A stretch of 29,385 bases of DNA, from IMG/VR virus record IMGVR_UViG_3300028735_000025, positions 1 to 29,385 of that record. The stretch is one strand, 5' to 3'. This document shows, piece by piece, positions 7,012 to 13,034 of this stretch (within the stretch, counting starts at the first letter, position 1; every line of letters begins with the position of its first letter). The notes under the pieces were generated by a model. It was not told the DNA's origin. It saw only the letters and a program-made list of their open reading frames with translations, and ran no database searches. The translations under genes and the position numbers were made by a program. The stretch is from a virus.

Positions 7012-7089
7012 TTAAAACCTCCTCAGCGTGTCGATGCCGATGATGATGACTGCGGCGATGAGGATCGCCTGCACGAGCATGGTGGCCAT
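7012..7089 (-). CDS. 25-residue single-pass membrane peptide
   Basis: A tiny open frame whose ATG (7089-7087) shares one base with the TGA of the upstream gene (TGATG), the coupling used by many genes here. The product reads MATMLVQAILIAAVIIIGID followed by TLRRF: an uninterrupted hydrophobic helix of about 18 residues and a positively charged C-terminus. Its stop TAA sits in the spacer between the GAGGAGG and the start of the next gene. It could be a phage membrane peptide affecting host envelope or holin-like function, but it is short enough to be chance; the exact junctions at both ends favour a real gene. Confidence 0.5.
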   Translation of the reverse strand: MATMLVQAILIAAVIIIGIDTLRRF

Positions 7090-7490
7090 CAGCGCGCCCT
7101 CACCCGCGCCCTCGGCCGGGTCGTGATGATGACGGTGCCCTCGGCCCATGCGGGCGGCTCGCCGTACAGGTCGAGGTGCGACCGGATGATCGCGCTGAGC
7201 GTCTGCGGTTGAACGCGGCGCCGCGCGATGTCGCCCAGCCCCTCCGCGTCCAGCCGCTCGACCAGCATGTCCTGCACCTCCTCGATGGGCCGGGCCCAGA
7301 GCTCGTTGGCGAGGTAGATGGTTGATGTCTGGGTGCTGATGCTCTGCAGCCCGGCAGAACCCATCGCATCAACCATCTCGGCTTCCAGCTGTTCCGCCAG
7401 CTGGTTCACCTGCCGCAGCGCTGCCTCGAGGCGGCGCTTCTCCTGTATCACCGCCTCGAACCGGGCTGCCAGTTGCCCGATGTCCGTCAT
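7089..7490 (-). CDS. Coiled-coil phage early protein (gp157/Gam-like in layout), 133 aa
   Basis: ATG 7490 follows GAGGAGGTTACAC. Residues 1-55 form a long amphipathic helix or coiled coil (ARFEAVIQEKRRLEAALRQV, then NQLAEQLEAEMVDAM), followed by a small beta domain (AGLQSISTQTSTIYLANELW) and a C-terminal helical part with LDAEGLGDIARRRVQPQTLS. This layout, a coiled coil then a small 'Gly, substrate-like' strand pair and an LGD-x-x-x-x-x-V motif, recurs in phage early regions beside single-strand-binding and nuclease genes. Binding DNA ends or inhibiting a host nuclease would fit, but this is inference. The first 122 bases overlap the end of the VRR-NUC gene. Confidence 0.7.
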   Translation of the reverse strand: MTDIGQLAARFEAVIQEKRRLEAALRQVNQLAEQLEAEMVDAMGSAGLQSISTQTSTIYLANELWARPIEEVQDMLVERLDAEGLGDIARRRVQPQTLSAIIRSHLDLYGEPPAWAEGTVIITTRPRARVRAR

Positions 7491-7776
7491 GTGTAACCTC
7501 CTCGATGTGCTGGATTGCCGCGACCGCCTCGTCGGCGGATCGTGCCACGATTGCGATGCCCCCGGCCTGCCGGATGCGTTCCAGCCAGACACTTTGCAGG
7601 TGAGTCGGCTGCCCGCCTGGGCGTTTGACCTCGATGGCCAGAAACTGCCCGCGGTAACAGGCGATGTAGTCCGGCAGGCCTGCCCCGCCATAGGCCCCGG
7701 TCGTGCTGATCAGCGCGGCGCCCCGCATCGTCAGCGCCTCGTGGATCGCTCGCCGTATGGCCCTCTCGCTAGGCAT
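7369..7776 (-). CDS. VRR-NUC domain nuclease (PD-(D/E)XK superfamily), 135 aa
   Basis: A small stand-alone nuclease that probably cuts branched or replication-fork DNA. The core covers residues 1-95: RAIHEALTMRGA, then GAGLPDYIACYRGQFLAIEV-K with the catalytic D and E-x-K pair, then QSVWLERIRQAGG, where the Gln is part of the active site. This matches the 90-100-residue VRR-NUC domains common in phages. Start ATG 7776 gives MPSERAIRRA; its ribosome binding site is weak and starts upstream (for example 7824 or 7815) are possible. The last 40 codons overlap the next gene in another frame and are Gly/Ala/Pro-rich, so they may be a non-functional tail. It is the first gene of the leftward operon. 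Confidence 0.82.
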   Translation of the reverse strand: MPSERAIRRAIHEALTMRGAALISTTGAYGGAGLPDYIACYRGQFLAIEVKRPGGQPTHLQSVWLERIRQAGGIAIVARSADEAVAAIQHIEEVTHDGHRATGSPVRGGDTGEAPPRGSAAAGEPAGGTAGSRDG

Positions 7777-7911
7777 CGGCCGCCAGCGTAGATCATCGTT
7801 GACATGGCGCGCAACCCCTGCCATCATCGGCACCATGACTGCCCCGCTGGCCATCGCGACTCCGCATGCGGCCCCTCCGCGGGCCCATCACCCAAACGGA
7901 TGTCTGGCAGC

Positions 7912-8055
7912 AATAGTCGCGATTAGTTGCGATTTAGTTGGGATTAGTTGGGATAGTTGGCTATACGGCGCTCTCGGCCCTCTCGCGCGAAATGGCGGAA
8001 ATCCCAACTAATGCCGACTAAATCCTGACTAACCCCAACTAAATCCTGACTAGGC
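7912..8055. repeat. Ten-unit, helically phased, head-to-head repeat array (iteron or operator cluster)
   Basis: Units of about 10-11 bp with consensus GATTTAGTTGG occur five times on the plus strand and five times inverted. The TAGT cores start at 7914, 7924, 7935, 7945 and 7954; the inverted ACTA cores end at 8010, 8020, 8031, 8041 and 8052. Spacings are 9-11 bases within both arms, so all units of an arm face the same side of the helix. The arms are symmetric around about 7983 and separated by roughly 45 GC-rich bases. Such arrays bind many copies of one protein: an origin initiator, a partition protein or a repressor. The two further TAGT words at 8071 and 8097 overlap the promoter boxes. 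Confidence 0.9.
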
Positions 8056-8073
8056 CCGCCAGCGCGGGCCTAG
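8050..8073. promoter_or_regulatory. Perfect 24-bp inverted repeat upstream of the rightward promoter
   Basis: CTAGGCCCGC (8050-8059), loop CAGC and GCGGGCCTAG (8064-8073) are perfect 10-bp arms. The left arm overlaps the last unit of the array and the right arm ends exactly at the -35 box. It could be an operator for a dimer, or a transcription terminator insulating the promoter; the absence of a T-run argues against simple termination. Confidence 0.65.
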
Positions 8074-8102
8074 TTGACAGGGGGCAGAGCCCCTGCTAGT
8101 CT
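8074..8102 (+). promoter_or_regulatory. Rightward sigma70-like promoter
   Basis: A perfect -35 TTGACA (8074-8079) and a -10-like TAGTCT (8097-8102, three of six) are separated by the ideal 17 bases. The spacer is a small dyad GGGGC-AGA-GCCCC (8081-8093). The start codon of the helicase follows 20 bases downstream with AGGAGGTG at 8111-8118. This probably drives the early part, perhaps all, of the rightward operon; no second promoter was recognised before the head genes. Confidence 0.6.
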
Positions 8103-8121
8103 ACCCGGCGAGGAGGTGGAA

Positions 8122-9486
8122 ATGACGGAACTCTGGCCGCATCAGCGCCGCGCCCTCGACTGGCTGGCGGCGCCGGAACAACAGGCGGGCGGCCTGCTAC
8201 ACGTCGCGATGGGCGGCGGCAAGACCAGAATCTCGATCGAGTACATGCGCCAGCGGGGGGCGAGGCGGGCTCTGATTACAGCCCCGCTGGCAGTCCTGCC
8301 CGCATGGCAGCGGGAACTTGACCGGTGGTGGCCCGATCACCCGCCGGTCGTCGACGCGTGGACCGGGCCCATCGTCAAACGCGGCGCCCGGGCCCTGCAG
8401 GTCGGCCAGAACGGCGGCATCGTCCTGAGCAATTACGATGCCGTCTGGCGGCCCCCGTTGGGCGACACCCTCGCCCGGACCGAATGGGATGTGGTCATCT
8501 GGGACGAGTCCCAGCGGCTCAAATCGCCCAGTTCACGCTCGAGCCGGTACGCGGCCCGGCTGCGGCGGCAGGCCCAGGCGGTGTTACTCCTGAGCGGCAC
8601 CCCGATGCCGCAGGGTCCCCACGACGTCTGGGCCCAGCTGCGGGCCTGCCGCCCTGAGGTGTTTCCCCCGGCTTACACGGCGTTTCTCGCCCGGTACACC
8701 ATCGCCGGGCGGTTCGGGCTCGGCAACATCGTCGGTTATCGGAACCTGTCGGATTTCGAGGCCCGGCTCTCCCGGGTTACGTTCCCGGTCGACGTCTCGC
8801 ATCTGGAGCGGCCCGACTCGATCGTAGTGGACATCCCGGTGCAACTAGAGCCCGGCGCCCTGCGGGCGTACCACCAGCTGGCCTCGTCGATGGTCGCCTC
8901 GATCGGCGAGGGCGAGCGGGTCAGCGTGTCATCGGTGCTGACTATGCTCCTCCGGCTGCAACAGCTGACTGGCGGCTGGCTGCCCTCGGATGAGGGCAAC
9001 CCGGTGCAGGTAAGTAACGCGAAACGCGAGGCGCTGCGCGAGCTGGTTGAAGAGCTGCCGCCAGACGAGCCGCTGGTCGTCTTCTGCCAGTTCCGCCGCG
9101 ACCTCGCCACCGTCCACGAGGTTGCCCGCGAGCTGGGCACTACGTCGGCCGAGCTGTCAGGCGGCATCAACCAGCTGGCCGAGTGGCAGGCCCCCGGCGG
9201 TCCCCGCATCCTCGCCGTCCAGACCCGGAGTGGCGGGGTCGGCATCTCGCTCGTCCGGGCGGCCTACGCGGTCTGGTTCTCGCTGACCTACTCGTACGGC
9301 GACTATGAACAGGCGTTGGCCCGGCTAGTGCGCCCCGGGCAGACCCGTCCGGTGACGTTTTACCGGCTGCTCGCCCGCGGGACCGTCGACGAGCGCATCG
9401 CCCGGACGCTCGAGCGTAAGGGCGACATCATCGAGGAAATCGCGGCGGAAATCACCCGCCGACATGAGGAGGTGTTCTGTGCCTGA
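8122..9486 (+). CDS. SNF2-family (superfamily 2) helicase-like ATPase, 454 aa
   Basis: Uses ATP to translocate on double-stranded DNA; phage members are thought to act in replication or DNA remodelling. Motif I is AMGGGKT (29-35), motif II is DESQ (128-131, in place of DEAH and usual in this phage group), motif III is LSGTP (157-161), and the C-terminal lobe has GGVGISL and the SNF2-type motif VI QALARLVRPGQ (about 397-407). At 454 aa it is essentially the two RecA-like lobes without accessory domains. ATG 8122 follows AGGAGGTGGA and the rightward promoter, making this the first gene of the operon. With the primase-polymerase and superfamily 1 helicase on the other strand it completes the replication set. 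Confidence 0.93.
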   Translation: MTELWPHQRRALDWLAAPEQQAGGLLHVAMGGGKTRISIEYMRQRGARRALITAPLAVLPAWQRELDRWWPDHPPVVDAWTGPIVKRGARALQVGQNGGIVLSNYDAVWRPPLGDTLARTEWDVVIWDESQRLKSPSSRSSRYAARLRRQAQAVLLLSGTPMPQGPHDVWAQLRACRPEVFPPAYTAFLARYTIAGRFGLGNIVGYRNLSDFEARLSRVTFPVDVSHLERPDSIVVDIPVQLEPGALRAYHQLASSMVASIGEGERVSVSSVLTMLLRLQQLTGGWLPSDEGNPVQVSNAKREALRELVEELPPDEPLVVFCQFRRDLATVHEVARELGTTSAELSGGINQLAEWQAPGGPRILAVQTRSGGVGISLVRAAYAVWFSLTYSYGDYEQALARLVRPGQTRPVTFYRLLARGTVDERIARTLERKGDIIEEIAAEITRRHEEVFCA

Positions 9487-9730
9487 CGAGGACGGACGCA
9501 TGACCATCACCGAAGCCGTCCTGGCCCTTAACGATGGCGCCCTGTCCATCGACCCGCCGACCATTGACGACCCGTCAGCCGCGCTGGTCGTCGTCGCCGG
9601 TACAGCATGGCTGGAGCTGATGGTTGAGGACGGGTGGCCGCGCCCCCGCCTGTATGGCACCCTGTACTATGACGCCCCGGGCGGCCCCTACAGGTGGCGC
9701 ATCAACGGGCATGCCGAGTCGGAGCTGTAA
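9479..9730 (+). CDS. Hypothetical protein, 83 aa
   Basis: Not recognised. The GTG at 9479 is chosen because TGAGGAGGTGTTCT precedes it; it overlaps the helicase end by eight bases. An internal ATG at 9500 (MTITEAV) is a possible alternative. The product looks like a small alpha/beta fold: a helix ITEAVLALNDGALSI, a hydrophobic strand AALVVVAGTAWLELM and a Tyr/Pro-rich strand pair RPRLYGTLYYDAPGGPYRW. No catalytic residues are evident. It lies between the SNF2 helicase and the zinc-knuckle protein. Confidence 0.7.
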   Translation: MPDEDGRMTITEAVLALNDGALSIDPPTIDDPSAALVVVAGTAWLELMVEDGWPRPRLYGTLYYDAPGGPYRWRINGHAESEL

Positions 9731-9732
9731 GG

Positions 9733-10203
9733 ATGGCATGGGTTGACGTCGGGCGCCGGGATGTCCGGCTCGGGTGGACACTCGACCTGCCCCCGGCCCC
9801 ACCCGAGCGCCCCTGCGAGCATGGTGAATGTCACCGCGCCAGCCGGTTTGACGGCCTCTGCGGCATTCACTGGTGGCGCGTACATGGCGGCACCGCGACG
9901 ACACGCAGCCGTTACCGCCGGTTCATGACTGCCGCCGATGCCGCGCTGGAACGGGCCCTCGCCATCATCGAGGCCGCCCCGCTTGAGAAACCGGTCTCCG
10001 TCAACCCCCAGCTGGACGACGCCACCCAGCACGTCCGGCGATACGTTCGGCAGTTTCTCGCCGTTACTGACGGCCATGGCGCCGAGACGGCCGGAACTGC
10101 CCGGTCGATGACGATCACCGTTACCGACCGCGCCACCGCCGCAGAGGTGCTGCGGCGGTGGTATGCTGACTTTACGGAGGGCGCAGATGCAGCCGTGGTC
10201 TAA
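9733..10203 (+). CDS. Zinc-knuckle-like phage protein, 156 aa (paralogue of the 2404-2937 product)
   Basis: ATG 9733 gives MAWVDVGRRDVRL, nearly identical to the start of the 2404-2937 protein. The same C-x4-C-x9-C-x2-H pattern follows (CEHGEC to GLCGIH, about residues 33-51), then a linker, a helical domain (ALERALAIIEAAPLEKPVSV) and the shared C-terminal segment ITVTDRATAAEVLRRW. Likely a metal-binding adaptor; its partner is unknown. The ribosome binding site is weak (GTAAGG), so translation may depend on the gene before, which ends two bases upstream. Conservation is concentrated at the N-terminus and the VTDR segment. Confidence 0.75.
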   Translation: MAWVDVGRRDVRLGWTLDLPPAPPERPCEHGECHRASRFDGLCGIHWWRVHGGTATTRSRYRRFMTAADAALERALAIIEAAPLEKPVSVNPQLDDATQHVRRYVRQFLAVTDGHGAETAGTARSMTITVTDRATAAEVLRRWYADFTEGADAAVV

Positions 10204-10867
10204 TCGCATCGTCCGGTTTGCGGAGGTCTCTCCGCTGGAACTGTTCGAGAACCCGGACAACTGGCGAGTTCACCCGCCCGCGCAGGCCGAGTCGCTCGGC
10301 GATGTCCTGCGGAAAGTTGGGGTCGTCCAGTCGGTCATCGTCAACCTCCGGACCGGCCCCGAGTGGCCGGACGAACAGCGGAACCGGCCGACTCTCGTCG
10401 ACGGGCATCTCCGGGTTCGCCTGGCCATCGTGAACCGGCAGCCGACCATCCCGGTTGTGTTCGTCGACCTGCCGCCGAACGAGGAGCGCCTGATCCTCGC
10501 GACCCTCGACCCGCTGGGGGCGATGGCCGAAGCGGGCCGCGAGGCCCTCGGCAGTCTTGTGTCGTCAATCGAGGCGCTGCCCGACGCACCGGCGATTAAC
10601 TCGCTGCTTGACGAGCTGGCCCGGGCAGCCCGGCCGCCTGTAACCGCCCGGCCGCAGGACGACATGGACGAGCGACTGCGGGAGGCCCAGCAACGGATGC
10701 TCGACCGGTTCAAAGGACGAGACCCGAGCATCTTAAACGAGTTCGTTGACATCGTCTGCCCCGCTTGCGGTAACGAGTTCTCGATGCTGCGAGGCGAGCT
10801 TGTAAGTGGAGGACGCCATGAGTCGGCCGCCGTGCTTCATCGTTCGGACGGTGCCGGAACGGCTTGA
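10187..10867 (+). CDS. ParB-like nuclease-domain protein, 226 aa
   Basis: The N-terminal 110 residues match the ParB/sulfiredoxin-like fold: LELFENPDNWRVHPPAQAES, then GVVQSVIVN, the family motif VDGHLRVRLA (71-80) and IPVVFVDLPPNEERLI with the LATLDPLG segment usual in phage versions. A Cys pair CPACG (191-195) near the end suggests a small zinc finger. There is no DNA-binding helix-turn-helix as in chromosomal ParB, so a partition role is unlikely; such stand-alone domains act as nucleases, kinases or DNA-modification partners. ATG 10187 follows CGGAGGGCGCAG. The end overlaps the glycosyltransferase gene by 50 bases. It opens a cassette with a glycosyltransferase and the IbrA/IbrB-like pair. 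Confidence 0.82.
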   Translation: MQPWSNRIVRFAEVSPLELFENPDNWRVHPPAQAESLGDVLRKVGVVQSVIVNLRTGPEWPDEQRNRPTLVDGHLRVRLAIVNRQPTIPVVFVDLPPNEERLILATLDPLGAMAEAGREALGSLVSSIEALPDAPAINSLLDELARAARPPVTARPQDDMDERLREAQQRMLDRFKGRDPSILNEFVDIVCPACGNEFSMLRGELVSGGRHESAAVLHRSDGAGTA

Positions 10868-11378
10868 CATGCTGGCCGCCATCCTCCGGGAGCTGCCCGA
10901 CGCCATCGTCGTCCGCGACCGTTGCCGGGACGCAATGGACACGTTCCTCCGGGCCCTCGACGCGGCGGGCGACGCCCCGGCGGTTCACATCGAGGACGAC
11001 GCCATCCTCTGCCCGCGGTTCCGGGAACGGGCCCAGGCCGAAATCGCCGAGCGGCCAGAGTCGTGCATCCAGTTCTTCTCGATGCGTGGGGCCGACCTGA
11101 CTGTCGGCTCGCGCTGGGATAGGAACTTCATGGCGGCGCTCGCGTTTTACATGCCAGCCGGTTGGAGCGCCGAGCTGCGCGAGTATGCCGCAACATGGCC
11201 CCGCCGGGCCGAGCACCCCACCGGCGTTGACACCATGGTCGGCGACTGGCTGCGCTCCCGGCGGCGGCCCCACTGGATCGTCGTGCCGAACCTCGTGGAC
11301 CATGCGCCGGTCAGGTCGGCGATCGACCCGCGGCGGCGCCGGAATCGGCAGAGTTTGACGTTCGGGAGGAGCGCCTGA
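10818..11378 (+). CDS. Phage glycosyltransferase (family-25-like), 186 aa
   Basis: Starts at ATG 10818 after GGAGGACGCC. The protein has a Rossmann-like opening (PPCFIVRTVPERLDMLAAIL) and a nucleotide-sugar/metal motif HIEDDAILC with Glu59-Asp60-Asp61, as in family 25 and other GT-A enzymes, where this acidic motif binds the metal of the sugar nucleotide. SMRGAD and TGVDTMVGDWL later in the sequence are also typical of such small phage glycosyltransferases. The acceptor is unknown: it could be a modified base in DNA, a phage or host protein, or a cell-envelope sugar. Sitting between a ParB-like gene and a PAPS-reductase-family gene favours a DNA or nucleotide substrate, but that is inference. 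Confidence 0.75.
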   Translation: MSRPPCFIVRTVPERLDMLAAILRELPDAIVVRDRCRDAMDTFLRALDAAGDAPAVHIEDDAILCPRFRERAQAEIAERPESCIQFFSMRGADLTVGSRWDRNFMAALAFYMPAGWSAELREYAATWPRRAEHPTGVDTMVGDWLRSRRRPHWIVVPNLVDHAPVRSAIDPRRRRNRQSLTFGRSA

Positions 11379-12505
11379 TGCGCATTTACACAAAACGGTC
11401 AGTTTACGAGGCGGCCCTCGACCGCATCCGCTGGGTGTTCGACGAGTTCGAGCGGGTCGCGGTGTCGGTGTCCGGCGGGAAAGACTCAACGGTGCTGTTC
11501 CATCTCGCCCTGCAGGTCGCCCGGGAGAAGAACCGCCTGCCTCTGCCGGTCCTGTGGCTGGATCAGGAAGCCGAGTACGACGCGACGGTTGACATCGTCG
11601 AGAGCTGGATGACGCACCCCGACGTCAAGCCCCTCTGGCTGCAGATCCCGTTCCGGCTGTCAAACGCGACCTCAACCTCGCAACACTGGCTGAACTGTTG
11701 GGCCCCCGAGGCCCGCGACGTCTGGATGCGCCCTCAGCATCCGCTCGCCATCACCGAGAACCGGTACGGCACCGACCGGTTTCACGACCTGTTCTCCGCC
11801 ATCTGCCGGGCCGAGCTGGGCTCCCCCGTCGCATGCCTCGTCGGCATGCGGGCCGAGGAGTCGCTGCAGCGGTTCATCGCCCTGACGTACCACCCGGCGT
11901 ACAAATGGGCGACATGGGGCTCGGGCGACAAAAAGAAGGGCTATTACGCGCTCTCGCCGCTTTACGACTGGACGACCCCCGACATCTGGCATGCCATCGC
12001 CGAGCACGACTGGCCTTACAACCGGGTTTACGACGCGCTCTGGCGGCTCGGCGTTCCGATCCGCGCCATCCGCGTGTCGTCGCTCACCCACGAGCTGTCC
12101 ATCCATGCCCTCCGGACCATCGAGGCGGTCGAGCCCGACACGTACGCCCGGCTCATCCGGCGACTGCCCGGCATCCATGCATTTACGAAACTCGGCAACG
12201 ACGCCTGGGCCATCGACGAGCTGCCCAGCGCGTTCGACTCGTGGCGGGAGTACCGCGACTACCTTCTCGAGAACCTCATCACCAACCCCGACTGGCGCGA
12301 GCGGATGCGCCGCATGTTCAAAGAGGACGACGAAAACGTCGGCAACTTGCTGGGCGTCCGCCTTTACCGCGCCCAAATCGCCGCGATCCTCACCAACGAC
12401 TGGGAGGGAACGCGCCATCGCCAGTTCCAACTCCGCAATGATTACATGCTCGCCCGGGAGGCCCATCGTGCAGCAACCGCCGCATCTGCAGCATCCAGTC
12501 GCTAA
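11378..12505 (+). CDS. PAPS-reductase-family (IbrA/DUF3440-like) protein, 375 aa
   Basis: An ATP-pyrophosphatase-fold protein. The PP-loop VSVSGGKDSTVLFHLALQ is at residues 29-46 (SGGKDS 32-37), followed by PVLWLDQEAEYDATVD, the GMRAEES segment characteristic of PAPS-reductase-like adenylating enzymes, and a C-terminal region (TKLGNDAWAIDE, DWRERMRRMFKED) as in IbrA/DUF3440 proteins. IbrA and IbrB of Escherichia coli were described as co-regulators of eib genes and occur in prophages; the biochemical reaction is unknown. DndC of the DNA phosphorothioation system belongs to the same superfamily. ATG 11378 overlaps the glycosyltransferase stop by one base (TGATG). The following IbrB-like gene overlaps its end by 38 bases. 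Confidence 0.88.
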   Translation: MRIYTKRSVYEAALDRIRWVFDEFERVAVSVSGGKDSTVLFHLALQVAREKNRLPLPVLWLDQEAEYDATVDIVESWMTHPDVKPLWLQIPFRLSNATSTSQHWLNCWAPEARDVWMRPQHPLAITENRYGTDRFHDLFSAICRAELGSPVACLVGMRAEESLQRFIALTYHPAYKWATWGSGDKKKGYYALSPLYDWTTPDIWHAIAEHDWPYNRVYDALWRLGVPIRAIRVSSLTHELSIHALRTIEAVEPDTYARLIRRLPGIHAFTKLGNDAWAIDELPSAFDSWREYRDYLLENLITNPDWRERMRRMFKEDDENVGNLLGVRLYRAQIAAILTNDWEGTRHRQFQLRNDYMLAREAHRAATAASAASSR

Positions 12506-13034
12506 CGTCCAGTGGGTCCCGCTCGAAAAGGTCCAGCCCAACGAGTACAACCCCAACCACGTCGCCCCGGCCGAGCTGGAGCTGCTGTACCGGTCGATCC
12601 GCGAGGACGGCTACACCCAGCCGGTCGTGACGTACTATGATGCCGCCCGGGACCGGTACATCATCATCGACGGTTACCACCGTTACTTGACCATGAAGAA
12701 CCATGACGACATCCGCGAGTCGACCGGTGGTCTCCTGCCCGTGGTGGTTGTTGCCAAAGACGAGGCTGGACGTATGGCATCAACCGTGCGGCACAACCGG
12801 GCACGTGGGACGCATGAGGTTACGAGCATGGCGAACATCGTCATGAACATGATGGAGGCCGGGATGAGCGATGCCGAAGTGTGCCGGGCCCTCGGCATGG
12901 AACCCGACGAGCTCGTCCGCCTCAAACACCTGACCGGGTTCGCTGAACGCGACTACAGCCGCGAATGGGTGACCCGGCGCATGGTCCGGCTCCGCCGCGA
13001 GTACGATGATACCGTAAAGCTGAGGGAGAGCTGA
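12468..13034 (+). CDS. IbrB-like ParB-domain protein, 188 aa
   Basis: Partner of the preceding IbrA-like protein. GTG 12468 follows CGGGAGGCCCATC and gives VQQPPHLQHPVANVQWVPLE. The ParB fold occupies about 14-115: VPLEKVQPNEYNPN, then SIREDGYTQPVVTYYD, the DGYHRY motif (68-73) and MASTVRHNRARGTHEV, the most conserved segment of IbrB proteins. A helix-rich tail with MSDAEVCRALGMEPDELVRL may contact DNA. The high resemblance to IbrB and its place directly after IbrA make the pairing secure. Whether the pair regulates transcription or modifies nucleic acids here cannot be told from sequence. Confidence 0.88.
   Translation: MQQPPHLQHPVANVQWVPLEKVQPNEYNPNHVAPAELELLYRSIREDGYTQPVVTYYDAARDRYIIIDGYHRYLTMKNHDDIRESTGGLLPVVVVAKDEAGRMASTVRHNRARGTHEVTSMANIVMNMMEAGMSDAEVCRALGMEPDELVRLKHLTGFAERDYSREWVTRRMVRLRREYDDTVKLRES

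Larger units (their letters stand above)
7777..8121. other. Divergent intergenic control region
   Basis: About 345 bases separate the leftward nuclease gene from the rightward helicase gene. The first part (7777-7911) holds no gene or repeat that I can support, apart from possible upstream starts of the nuclease. The rest holds the ten-unit repeat array, a perfect inverted repeat and the rightward promoter, each listed separately. No good leftward promoter was found, although TATAGC on the minus strand at 7965-7960 is a weak -10 candidate without a -35 partner. Confidence 0.7.

Noticed and set aside
5302-7212. A 636-codon open frame on the plus strand, opposite the primase-polymerase and the Cys-rich protein.
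   Set aside because: It is exactly antisense to genes with clear domain motifs, has a Ser/Arg-rich composition typical of high-GC shadow frames, and no domain is recognisable.
7630-7650. A third partial copy of the GGCAG-N3-CTGCC dyad (GGCCAGAAACTGCC) inside the nuclease gene.
   Set aside because: The left half does not match and it lies in coding sequence away from any promoter boxes.
7799-7827. Plus-strand TTGACA followed after 17 bases by CATCAT.
   Set aside because: It lies at the start of the leftward nuclease gene and points into the repeat array without a gene of its own; the -10 match is weak. Kept only as a possibility.
11672-12556. A 294-codon minus-strand frame opposite the IbrA-like gene.
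   Set aside because: The opposite strand encodes an unmistakable PAPS-reductase-family protein; this frame shows no motif and would break the rightward operon.
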